A stretch of DNA of 64,000 bases, taken from contig NZ_JAHLKM010000002.1 of NCBI RefSeq assembly GCF_024449025.1, positions 248,001 to 312,000 on the forward strand. The letters are read 5' to 3'. The stretch is from Natronomonas aquatica (GTDB lineage Archaea; Halobacteriota; Halobacteria; Halobacteriales; Haloarculaceae). The position numbers and the translations under genes were made by a program. Positions within the stretch are counted from its first letter, which is position 1. Every line of letters begins with the position of its first letter. Shown here one piece after another: positions 1-7,242 of this stretch. Below the pieces are notes generated by a model, which had not been told where the DNA came from, searched no databases, and saw only the letters and a list, made by a program, of their open reading frames with translations.

Positions 1-1179
1 CTACCAGGCTTCCTCGAGGACTGCCTCGAGTTCCCCGGCGGTCGGCTCCAGCGCAGCGGGCGCCTGCGGCATCATCCAATCGTTCATCGTGAACTCCGCG
101 AGAGCGGGGATATCTGCCCGGTCGGCCCCCTCGAGGTCGCCGGCGTTGCGGGGGACGTCGAGGGCGTCCCTGACCCGTGTGAGTTCGGCGACGACCGCGT
201 CGGTCGGATCCCCGTCGGTGCCGACCCCGAACGCCGCCGCGAGCTTCCAGCGAACCGCCGGCACCTCCCGGAGGACGTACCGGAGGACGTGCGGCGCCAT
301 CACCGCGTGGACGTCCCCCTGCTGGACGGGGTAGCGGCGCGCGAAGGCGTGGCCGAACGCGTGGATGATCGACGCCCGCCGCTCGTACTGGACGAGCAGG
401 ATGCCCGCGACCGCCCGATCGAGGGCCGCCGGGTCGGCTTCCGACAGTCGCGGCAGCGACGTCCGGAGGAACTCCAGTCCGTGGATCGACGCCGCGTCGC
501 TGAACGGATGGCCGTCGCGGGCATAGAGGTTCTCGATCCCCTTGTCGAAGCCGTTCATGGCCGATCCCGCCAGCGCGCTCCGTGGCGACGTCGCGAAGGC
601 CTCGGGGTCGGCGACGTCCGCGATCGGCATCGACTCGCCGCTGACCGTGATCGGCTGGCCGTTCGGGGATTCCTCGGCCGAAAGCACGACGAGCGAGCCG
701 CCGGCGGAGACGTCGGCGCCGGCGAAGGTCGTCGGGACGACGACCGTCGGGATCGGCGGTTCGGCGGCCTCGAGCCCCGAGATGGTTCCCTCGCGGGCGG
801 CCGCCTCGAGGTCGGCCCGCGTCCGTCCGTCGGCCGCGAGGACGCTCGCCTGACGGGCGATATCGAGGCTGCTGCCCCCGCCGACGCCGACGAGGACGTC
901 CGCCTCGAGTCCCCGGATTCGATCGACCACGTCGCAGGCCGTCCCGAGGCGTTTCGCGGGGGTCGTCTCGTCGAAGACGCCCGCGAGACGGTCGCCGAGC
1001 CCCTCGGTTATCGGATCCATCAGCGCCTCGTTGGCGCCGACGTTCGAGCCACAGACGACGAGGGCACGCTCGAGGCCGTGCGCTTCGAGTATTTCGCCGA
1101 GGTCTCCGATACGGCCGCGGCCGTACAGGATATCACACCCGCGGTACGAAAACGAGAACGCGTCCGGATTTCGGGACAT
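1..1179 (-). CDS. Iron-containing alcohol dehydrogenase family protein
   Basis: The 392-residue protein has the two-domain layout of the Fe-ADH/glycerol dehydrogenase superfamily: an N-terminal nucleotide-binding half with GGGSSLDIA at residues 100-108, and a helical C-terminal half with the metal-site histidines in IIHAFGHAF and QGDVHAVMAPH. It should be an NAD(P)-dependent oxidoreductase in the cytoplasm; the substrate cannot be read from sequence. The ATG at 1179 starts a normal family N-terminus, whereas the open frame upstream is arginine-rich and unlike neighbouring proteins. The stop is at the very edge of the window, so the gene is complete. The next gene, a VOC protein, is on the same strand 121 bp away. 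Confidence 0.9.
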   Translation of the reverse strand: MSRNPDAFSFSYRGCDILYGRGRIGDLGEILEAHGLERALVVCGSNVGANEALMDPITEGLGDRLAGVFDETTPAKRLGTACDVVDRIRGLEADVLVGVGGGSSLDIARQASVLAADGRTRADLEAAAREGTISGLEAAEPPIPTVVVPTTFAGADVSAGGSLVVLSAEESPNGQPITVSGESMPIADVADPEAFATSPRSALAGSAMNGFDKGIENLYARDGHPFSDAASIHGLEFLRTSLPRLSEADPAALDRAVAGILLVQYERRASIIHAFGHAFARRYPVQQGDVHAVMAPHVLRYVLREVPAVRWKLAAAFGVGTDGDPTDAVVAELTRVRDALDVPRNAGDLEGADRADIPALAEFTMNDWMMPQAPAALEPTAGELEAVLEEAW

Positions 1180-1300
1180 ACCTCGCGTGTGAGGGGCGGT
1201 ACCTATATATTCGCGGGGCGGTCGCGGCCGCCGTTCCGACCGGCCGTCCGGGAGCCGGATCGGGAGGCGACCCCATAAGTCGACTCTCGAGACCCTGGCC

Positions 1301-1684
1301 TCAGGTACCGTCGTACGTCGCGATCTCGACGAGGTTGTCGTCGGGATCCCGGAGATACACCGACGTGATCGGGCCGACGGCGCCGGTCTGACCGGTCGGC
1401 CCCTCGAGGATCTCGACACCACGATCGCGGAGGCGCTCTTCGACGGCCTCGATCGGTGTCTCTGTCATCAGACAGAAGTCGCCGCCGCCGACCGTCGGCT
1501 CGCCGGCGACGAGATCGATGTCGTTGTCGACCGGGTGGAGGTTGATCTTCTGGTCGCCGAACCGGATCGCCGTCCGGCCGTCGCCGAACGTCACGATCTC
1601 GGCGCCCAGTTCTTCGTAGAACGCACACGTCGTCTCGACGTCTTCGACGGTAAGGACGAAGTGGTCGATGCCGGTGAACTCCAT
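1301..1684 (-). CDS. VOC (glyoxalase/dioxygenase superfamily) protein
   Basis: The 127-residue protein has the paired beta-alpha-beta-beta-beta pattern of the vicinal oxygen chelate fold. It opens with GIDHFVLTVEDVE, has CAFYEELGAE, and ends with VYLRDPDDNLVEIATY, where the His and the final Glu are at usual metal-ligand positions. Members include glyoxalases, dioxygenases and resistance proteins, and the exact reaction is not predictable here. The ATG at 1684 was chosen because the family pattern begins three residues later and the upstream extension has no resemblance to it. It lies head-to-head with purC, 138 bp apart. Confidence 0.88.
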   Translation of the reverse strand: MEFTGIDHFVLTVEDVETTCAFYEELGAEIVTFGDGRTAIRFGDQKINLHPVDNDIDLVAGEPTVGGGDFCLMTETPIEAVEERLRDRGVEILEGPTGQTGAVGPITSVYLRDPDDNLVEIATYDGT

Positions 1685-1822
1685 GGCTTCCGTTCGGCGT
1701 GTCGCTACAAAACCTCCCGGGCGAACGCGTCGGTCCGGCCGCTTTCGGAGGGCTGAGCCGGGTCGACGGCACGGTAGCCACGATAGAAACGCCTTTCCGG
1801 CCACACGGATTCAACGTCGATA

Positions 1823-2842
1823 ATGACCAGCGTCAAGCAGTTCCGGGTCGAGGAACCGGCGACCGCCGACGACCTCGGAACGGGTGCGTTCGTCTTCACC
1901 GACGATTACTCGGTGTTCGACTGGGGGAAGATGCCCGACGCCATCCCGAACAAGGGCGCATCGCTGTGTGCGATGGGGGCGGCCAACTTCGAGGCGCTCG
2001 AGGCCGCCGGAATCCCGACCCACTATCGCGGCGTCATCGGCGGCGGCGAGGTCGTCGATCTCGGCTCGGTCGCGTCGCCGCCCCGCGAGATGTCGATCGA
2101 TCTGACGCGGGTTCCGGAGCTCCCCCACGAGGGCCGTGAGTACGATTACACCGCCTACCACGCCGCAGCCGGCGAGAACTACCTGATCCCACTGGAGATC
2201 GTCTTCCGGAACACCGTCCCCGTCGGATCGTCGCTCCGGTCGCGGGCCGATCCTGATGCGTTCGGTCTCGGGTACGACGGGTGGCCCGACGAGGCCATCG
2301 ATCTCCCCGAACCGGTCGTGGAGTTTTCGACCAAATACGAGGAATCGGACCGGTATCTCTCCCGGGAGAACGCCGACTACATCGCCGGCGACGCCGACGT
2401 CGACACCCTCGAAGAGATCGCCCGCGACGTCAACGAGCTCGTCACCGAGAAGGCGGCCGAGGCCGGCCTGAAACACGAAGACGGGAAGATCGAGTGTCTC
2501 TACTACGAGGGCGAGATCCGGGTCGCGGACGTCGTCGGTACCTTCGACGAGAACCGGTTTTCCTACGAGGGCCGACAGCTCTCGAAGGAGGTCCTAAGAC
2601 AGTACCACAAGCGGACCCAGCCCGAGTGGGCCGAGGCGGTTTCGGCGGCGAAAACGGAGGCGAAAGCGGAGGATGTCGCCGACTGGCGGGAACTCTGTGC
2701 GACCGATCCCGAGCCGCTCGAGGACCACGTCATCGACGCGGTTCGGGACATGTACACCGCGGGCACGAACGCCTACCTCGATCGGGAACTCTTCGACGCA
2801 CCGCCGCTTTCGGCGGCCGTCGAGGCGGTCGAAGAACTGTAG
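1823..2842 (+). CDS. purC: Phosphoribosylaminoimidazole-succinocarboxamide synthase
   Basis: The 339-residue protein resembles haloarchaeal SAICAR synthases, which join aspartate to CAIR using ATP in IMP synthesis. Visible hallmarks are the N-terminal segment VFTDDYSVFDWGKMPDAIPNK, NYLIPLEIVFRN around residue 125, and the substrate-site block KIECLYYEGEIRVADVVGTFDENRF near residue 220. It is longer than typical bacterial PurC (about 240 residues) owing to the C-terminal helical part, as in other halophiles. It is followed 14 bp later by purU in convergent orientation. Other purine genes, purS and purQ, lie about 4 kb downstream. Confidence 0.93.
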   Translation: MTSVKQFRVEEPATADDLGTGAFVFTDDYSVFDWGKMPDAIPNKGASLCAMGAANFEALEAAGIPTHYRGVIGGGEVVDLGSVASPPREMSIDLTRVPELPHEGREYDYTAYHAAAGENYLIPLEIVFRNTVPVGSSLRSRADPDAFGLGYDGWPDEAIDLPEPVVEFSTKYEESDRYLSRENADYIAGDADVDTLEEIARDVNELVTEKAAEAGLKHEDGKIECLYYEGEIRVADVVGTFDENRFSYEGRQLSKEVLRQYHKRTQPEWAEAVSAAKTEAKAEDVADWRELCATDPEPLEDHVIDAVRDMYTAGTNAYLDRELFDAPPLSAAVEAVEEL

Positions 2843-2856
2843 CTTCCCTATCCGGA

Positions 2857-3825
2857 TTAGTCGTCAGGCTCGGCGACCGCCTCGCCGAGGCCGTCGATCG
2901 GCCGGTCGGGCAACAGCCCCGAGACCGAGTCCGGCAATCCGAACCGGTACTCGTCGGCGTCGGCGTCGTCCCGAAGCTCCGTCCGCCCGTGATAGACGGA
3001 GACCGCCTTATCGAGGTGGAGCCGGACGGCCTCCAGGATCGCTTCGGCCTCGAGCGGCTGGCCGCGACGTTCGATCTCTTCGACGGTCGTGCCCGGGGGC
3101 ACGTCGAACGCCCGCTGGGTGATGATCGGCCCCTGATCCAGATCCGTCGTCACGTAGTGGGCGGTCACCCCGGCGATGCGGACGCCCTCGTCTCTGGCCT
3201 GCCGGTAGGCCTCGGCGCCGGGGAAGGCGGGCAACAGTGAGGGGTGGACGTTGATGATCCGGTCCTCGTACCGGAAGACGACGTTCGGGCTGAGGATCCG
3301 CATATAACGTGCCAGGACGATGAGATCGGTGTCGTACTCCGCCAGGAGATCCAGCAGCCGCTCCTCGTCGGGGTTGCCCTTCTCGTCGCCGATGTCGTGA
3401 AAGTCGACCCCGTAGTGTTCGGCGAGCGGTTCGAGGTCGTCGTGGTTGCCGATGATGACGCTGATGTCGGCCCCCAACTCGCCGTCGGCCCACGCCTCGA
3501 AGAGCGCCTCGAGACAGTGTGACTCTTTGGTGACGAGGACGGCGATCGTCCGGGTTTCGCGGTCGGCGGGGAACCGGACCTGGATGTCGACGCCGAGTTC
3601 CTCGCCGAGCCCCGAGAGCGCCTCGCGCAGCTCCGCCTGCGAACACGTCATCTCGGCGGTATCGACGGTCATCGTCATCCGGAAGACCCGGTCGCGGACC
3701 GCCTGATCGAGGTCCTCGATGTTGATGTCGCGCTCGAAGAGCAGCGTCGTGACGCGGGCGATGAGACCCGTATCGTCCTCGCCGACGACGGTGATCTCGG
3801 TGTACTCTCTGCTCACGGTCGCCAC
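2857..3825 (-). CDS. purU: Formyltetrahydrofolate deformylase
   Basis: The 322-residue protein has an N-terminal ACT domain (about residues 8-85, beginning TEITVVGEDDTGLIARVT) and a formyltransferase catalytic domain. The catalytic elements are VIIGNHDDLE (Asn), NVHPSLLPAFPG (His) and TTDLDQGPIITQ (Asp). PurU hydrolyses 10-formyl-THF to formate and THF, supplying formate to formate-dependent purine steps. Its place beside purC agrees with that role. About 40 acidic residues follow the catalytic domain, longer than the bacterial enzyme (about 280). The start at 3825 gives the expected ACT N-terminus. Confidence 0.9.
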   Translation of the reverse strand: MATVSREYTEITVVGEDDTGLIARVTTLLFERDINIEDLDQAVRDRVFRMTMTVDTAEMTCSQAELREALSGLGEELGVDIQVRFPADRETRTIAVLVTKESHCLEALFEAWADGELGADISVIIGNHDDLEPLAEHYGVDFHDIGDEKGNPDEERLLDLLAEYDTDLIVLARYMRILSPNVVFRYEDRIINVHPSLLPAFPGAEAYRQARDEGVRIAGVTAHYVTTDLDQGPIITQRAFDVPPGTTVEEIERRGQPLEAEAILEAVRLHLDKAVSVYHGRTELRDDADADEYRFGLPDSVSGLLPDRPIDGLGEAVAEPDD

Positions 3826-4077
3826 CTCCGGGGGATCGACGGGGAATCCATACGTCCCTCTGGGGGTGGCGCTCTCAAAAGGGCGACGTTCCGTCCCGGG
3901 ATCCGGCGGGCAGGGTCCGGGGTGGCTTCGATCATCGCCTAATATCAGATTATTGTAACTATCCCGTTCGCTATTAATCCGGACAGATAGCCGTCAGACG
4001 TGCGTATGACGGCCGGGCGCGGCGAGCGGTCGAACCGGCATCGGGATTTTTGTATCAGTCCGCCCACACTCGGGATA

Positions 4078-4740
4078 ATGGGGCTCAGCTGTCTGTTCGG
4101 GCACGACTTCGGCGACCCGACACACCGGGAGGAGCGGGAACGACACGGCGAGGAGGTCGTTTTGACGAGGCGGAACGTCGAGACGTGTCGACACTGTGGG
4201 ACCGAACGAGTCCTCGCCGAGAACACCGTGGTGATGCAACACGACGCGGCACGGAACCCGTCCGATCCCGAACGGTCCAGCGCGGATCCGGCGGCCGGGA
4301 CCGACGAGGCCGAACCGCCGACCCGCGACGTCGGGGACGCGGCCGGGAAACGGACGCGGGATGGGGGCGGGACGGTCGCGTCCGCGTCGGCCACCACCGA
4401 CGGCGTCGAGGTCGGAAGCGGGGGGGAAGGCGGGGACGAGCCGCCGGTCACCGACGACGCGGTGATCCTCACCGACGGGAGCACCGAGGAGCGCAGCCCG
4501 ACGGAGTGGCCGGATTTCGCGGGAGGAGATACGCGAACCGGACAGTCCCCGGCCGCGGACGACGGCCAACCCCCGGGGACGGCGGACGGGAACTCGGACG
4601 GCACGGGATTCGAGACCACACACGATCGCCCGAAACTGCGCTGTGAGAACTGCGCCACGGCGTGGGATCCGATGTCGTCGCTGCTCGCCGGCGATCTCTG
4701 TCCGAACTGTCGTATAACGTATCTCACCGACGGGTCGTGA
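4078..4740 (+). CDS. Haloarchaeal zinc-ribbon protein (DUF7093-like)
   Basis: This 220-residue protein has two Cys-rich ends joined by a long acidic, low-complexity linker (about residues 60-180). The N-terminus reads MGLSCLFGHDFGDP followed by a CRHCGTERV knuckle; the C-terminus reads LRCENCATAWDP then GDLCPNCRITYL, a likely four-cysteine zinc ribbon. The start at 4078 is supported by a TATA-like TTTTTGTAT at about -30 and by the family-like N-terminus; an in-frame ATG at 4000 gives an implausible extension. I recognise the family as a haloarchaeal domain of unknown function and assign no role. It is convergent with the lipoprotein gene, 6 bp away. Confidence 0.8.
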   Translation: MGLSCLFGHDFGDPTHREERERHGEEVVLTRRNVETCRHCGTERVLAENTVVMQHDAARNPSDPERSSADPAAGTDEAEPPTRDVGDAAGKRTRDGGGTVASASATTDGVEVGSGGEGGDEPPVTDDAVILTDGSTEERSPTEWPDFAGGDTRTGQSPAADDGQPPGTADGNSDGTGFETTHDRPKLRCENCATAWDPMSSLLAGDLCPNCRITYLTDGS

Positions 4741-4746
4741 GCCCGA

Positions 4747-6069
4747 TCACCGGAGCATGTGTAGTCGGTCGGCGGCGTGTTCGGCGCCCTCCCCGGTGCG
4801 GTCGTACTCGAGCGTCCGGGCGATCGCCCGCCCGTCGGCGAAGACCGGTGCCCGGTTGAGCTGGTGCTCGAAGGTGTGGGCGGCGGTGGGCTCGCCGGTC
4901 TCGAGGTCGGCGGCGACGACCGTGTCTACGGCCCCGCTTTCGGTCCGGCGACCGTAGGCCCGATCGCCGGCGACGACCGGCGCCCCGGAGAAGACTGCCT
5001 CGCGCCAGCGAAGCTGTCCGTCCGGGTCGAACGTGCGGACGTCGCTCCCGACGACAGTGACTCCCTCCTCCCGGACGGCGAGGGGCGAACTCAGCCCTCC
5101 CTCGACCGAGCGTGTCCAGCGACGCTCGCCAGACGCGGCGTCCAGAACGGTGAGGCTCACGACACGGGGCTCGGACGGACCTCCACGCTGATCGACAGCC
5201 AGCACGTACACAGACTCCCCGAGGGCCGCCACCCCTTCCACGTAGCGGACGTCGCCGACGGCCGACCTCCAGGCGACCCCGTTGGTGTCGAAGGCGACGA
5301 CCTCCGTCTGGAAGTAACTGTTCTCCCGGTCCGCGTCGTACCGTGCGAAGGGGACGAACACCCGGCCGCCGCTGACGGCCGGTCGGCCGGTTGGCGTCCG
5401 ATCGGAGAGCCAGCGCCCGCCCGGCCACCCGACCGGATGGAGTCGGCCGACGGTTTCGCCGCTGCCGTCGATCGCGACGACCGACCCGTGACGGACGGAC
5501 GCAAAGACCGTCGCCTCCGTGACGGCGACGGCGGTGATCCGCTCGGCGTCGAAACGCCAGGCGATCGAGCCGTCCGTCCCGACGGCACAGAGTCGCTGTT
5601 CGCCGGCGGCGTCTGTCCGGTCGCCGACGACGTAGACGCGATCGCCGACCGCGGCGACGATCCGGGCTCGACGCAGGCCGTCGAGTTCGTAGCGCCACTC
5701 CCGGTCGCCGGTGTCGGCGTCGTAGGCCAGCACGCGACTGTGGACGGTGTCACCACGATCCGTCGCGACGGTGAGGACTGTCCCCTCGAGGACGAGGGGT
5801 CGATCGAGGCGGGCCTCGACCCGTCGGCTCCACCGTTCGGTCAGCGAGTCGGGGCCATCGGGGGCCGCGTTGGTGTTGCCTGGGTCGTGAAACTGGTGAG
5901 GCCAGTCGCTCCGGACGCCAAGATCGGCAGGGATCGAGTAGCTCTCTCCGAGGCCGCTACAGCCGGCGAGCCCGACCGCCAGCGCCGTACATCCGGCGAG
6001 AAGTGTGCGTCTGTTCGTGGAGGAGGACGAACGCGGGAACACACCGAGTGGATATCGCGACCCGCTCAT
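4747..6069 (-). CDS. Tat-exported PQQ-like beta-propeller lipoprotein
   Basis: The 440-residue protein begins with a twin-arginine signal (STNRRTLLAGCTALAVG) ending in the lipobox LAGC, so it is likely a lipid-anchored extracytoplasmic protein. The mature part is a string of repeated blades with motifs such as VYVVGDRTDAAGE, AWRFDAERITAVAV, VVAIDGSGETVG and VVAADLETGEP, typical of the BamB/quinoprotein-like propeller. No catalytic site is evident, so scaffold or binding function is more likely than PQQ enzyme activity. The ATG at 6069 is chosen because it precedes the signal peptide directly. It is divergent from purS, with a perfect palindrome between them. Confidence 0.9.
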   Translation of the reverse strand: MSGSRYPLGVFPRSSSSTNRRTLLAGCTALAVGLAGCSGLGESYSIPADLGVRSDWPHQFHDPGNTNAAPDGPDSLTERWSRRVEARLDRPLVLEGTVLTVATDRGDTVHSRVLAYDADTGDREWRYELDGLRRARIVAAVGDRVYVVGDRTDAAGEQRLCAVGTDGSIAWRFDAERITAVAVTEATVFASVRHGSVVAIDGSGETVGRLHPVGWPGGRWLSDRTPTGRPAVSGGRVFVPFARYDADRENSYFQTEVVAFDTNGVAWRSAVGDVRYVEGVAALGESVYVLAVDQRGGPSEPRVVSLTVLDAASGERRWTRSVEGGLSSPLAVREEGVTVVGSDVRTFDPDGQLRWREAVFSGAPVVAGDRAYGRRTESGAVDTVVAADLETGEPTAAHTFEHQLNRAPVFADGRAIARTLEYDRTGEGAEHAADRLHMLR

Positions 6070-6112
6070 AGTTCTTTGGAGATATCCCCCGGCGATCCCG
6101 GTTCGAACCGCC

Positions 6113-6132
6113 GTATACACGAACGTGTATAC
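6113..6132. promoter_or_regulatory. 20-bp perfect palindrome, candidate operator for purS and/or the lipoprotein gene
   Basis: Two 9-bp arms, GTATACACG and CGTGTATAC, are exact reverse complements separated by AA. The site is 44 bp before the lipoprotein start and 48 bp before the purS start, in the only intergenic space of this divergent pair. The symmetry and position suit a dimeric transcription factor. Which gene it controls is not shown by the sequence. Confidence 0.55.
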
Positions 6133-6180
6133 TGTAGGGAACCCACAACCGTTTTCACGCACGAACACGCCGGGATAGAT

Positions 6181-6432
6181 ATGACCGCCTACACCGCGAC
6201 CGTCACCGTTCGGCTCAAGGGTGGCGTGCTCGACCCCGAGGCCGAGACCACGAAGCAGGCGCTCGAACGGCTCGGGTTCGAACTGGAGGATCTGCGGTCG
6301 GCCGACCGCTTCGAGGTCGATCTGGAGGCCGACGACGCAGGGGCCGCCGAAGCACAGGCGACCGAGATGGCCGATCGGCTGCTCGCGAACCCGACGATCC
6401 ACGACTACGACGTCGAGGTCACGGAGGCGTAG
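6181..6432 (+). CDS. purS: Phosphoribosylformylglycinamidine synthase, PurS subunit
   Basis: The 83-residue protein has the PurS fold pattern: TAYTATVTVRLKGGVLDPEA at the N-terminus, a helix ending in LGF, then EVDLEAD and a C-terminal DYDVEV strand. PurS bridges PurQ and PurL in the FGAR amidotransferase complex, the fourth step of IMP synthesis. The ATG at 6181 starts the conserved first strand. It is followed directly by a mini-ORF whose ATG abuts the purS stop, and then by purQ. purL is not in the window. Confidence 0.93.
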   Translation: MTAYTATVTVRLKGGVLDPEAETTKQALERLGFELEDLRSADRFEVDLEADDAGAAEAQATEMADRLLANPTIHDYDVEVTEA

Positions 6433-6495
6433 ATGACTCCGATATCGACTGCATATCTGGCGACGCCCGGCTCACCCACGGGGGGCTCGCTGTGA
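6433..6495 (+). CDS. Putative 20-residue coupling mini-ORF between purS and purQ (first copy)
   Basis: An ATG abutting the purS TAG opens a 20-codon frame, MTPISTAYLATPGSPTGGSL, whose TGA overlaps a GTG (GTGA, 6492-6495) that begins a second mini-ORF. The arrangement looks like translational coupling rather than a functional peptide. The last 11 residues are repeated exactly in the next mini-ORF. Expression is inferred only from the gene order. Confidence 0.35.
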   Translation: MTPISTAYLATPGSPTGGSL

Positions 6496-6555
6496 CCGTC
6501 GCAGTCACAACGACCGCAACGCCCGGCTCACCCACGGGGGGCTCGCTGTGACCGT
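6463..6555 (+). repeat. 56-bp tandem duplication covering the purQ start region
   Basis: Bases 6463-6499 and 6519-6555 are identical over 37 bp, with a period of 56 bp. The similarity continues for seven more bases with two differences, both at third codon positions of the purQ start (GTC/GTT and GCA/GCG). The duplication copied a mini-ORF tail plus the GTG start of purQ, so the ancestral start is now followed by a second copy of the mini-ORF tail. Confidence 0.9.
6492..6551 (+). CDS. Putative 19-residue coupling mini-ORF (second copy, made by duplication)
   Basis: GTG at 6492 opens VTVAVTTTATPGSPTGGSL and stops at TGA 6549-6551, which overlaps the purQ GTG at 6548 as GTGA. The first five codons match the purQ N-terminus (VTVAV) and the last 11 residues match the preceding mini-ORF. 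It is best read as a by-product of the tandem duplication that keeps start-stop coupling intact. Confidence 0.3.
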   Translation: MTVAVTTTATPGSPTGGSL

Positions 6556-7222
6556 TGCGGTCGTTCGCTTCGGTGGATCCAACTGCGACCGCGATGCCGT
6601 CCGTGCGCTCGAACATCTCGGGATCGACGCCGAGATCGTCTGGCACAGGGACGGCCTCACCGGTGACGAGACCGGGATCGTCATTCCCGGCGGCTTCTCG
6701 TACGGCGATTACCTCCGGGCCGGCGCGATGGCTGCCCGGACGCCGATCCTCGACGAGGTGTGGGCGGCCGCCGAGGCTGGCACGCCCGTTCTCGGCGTCT
6801 GCAACGGCGCCCAGATCGGCTCGGAGGGCGGGCTCACCCCCGGCGCGTTCACGACCAACGAGAGCGCCCGCTTCCAGTGTGAGCCGGTCCACCTCCGGGT
6901 TGAGAACCCCGACACGCCCTGGACGGCGGCCTTCGAGGAAGGCGAGATCATCGAGGTGCCGATCGCACACGGCGAGGGGCGATTCGAGATCACCGACGAC
7001 CGACTCGAGGAACTCCGGACGGACGATCGGGTGCTCTTCCGGTACTGTGACGCCGAGGGGGACGTCACCCGGGCGGCCAACCCCAACGGCTCGAAGGACA
7101 ACGTCGCCGGCGTCCTCGGTGCGGACGACCACGTCGCTGTGTTGATGCCCCACCCCGAGCGGGCGTCGTTGCCCGACATCGGACCGACGGACGGTCAGGG
7201 TGTGTTGCGGGCCTTCGAGTAG
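6548..7222 (+). CDS. purQ: Phosphoribosylformylglycinamidine synthase, PurQ glutaminase subunit
   Basis: The 224-residue protein is a class I glutamine amidotransferase. The nucleophile lies in VLGVCNGAQIG (Cys85), and the His-Glu of the triad are in MPHPERAS near the C-terminus. PurQ makes ammonia from glutamine for PurL in the conversion of FGAR to FGAM. The start is GTG at 6548: the family N-terminus VAVVRFGGSNCDRD follows directly, and the codon overlaps the stop of the upstream mini-ORF. It is the last gene before the convergent MATE gene, 20 bp away. Confidence 0.94.
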   Translation: MTVAVVRFGGSNCDRDAVRALEHLGIDAEIVWHRDGLTGDETGIVIPGGFSYGDYLRAGAMAARTPILDEVWAAAEAGTPVLGVCNGAQIGSEGGLTPGAFTTNESARFQCEPVHLRVENPDTPWTAAFEEGEIIEVPIAHGEGRFEITDDRLEELRTDDRVLFRYCDAEGDVTRAANPNGSKDNVAGVLGADDHVAVLMPHPERASLPDIGPTDGQGVLRAFE

Positions 7223-7242
7223 TCGAAACCGCCGCGGTCGAT

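Noticed and set aside
1180-1422. N-terminal extension of the Fe-ADH
   Set aside because: The added residues are arginine/serine-rich and overlap the VOC gene; the family start is at 1179.
6101-6112. GGTTCGAACC resembling a tRNA T-loop
   Set aside because: No acceptor stem, anticodon arm or D-arm can be formed around it; it is only a short palindrome in the promoter region.
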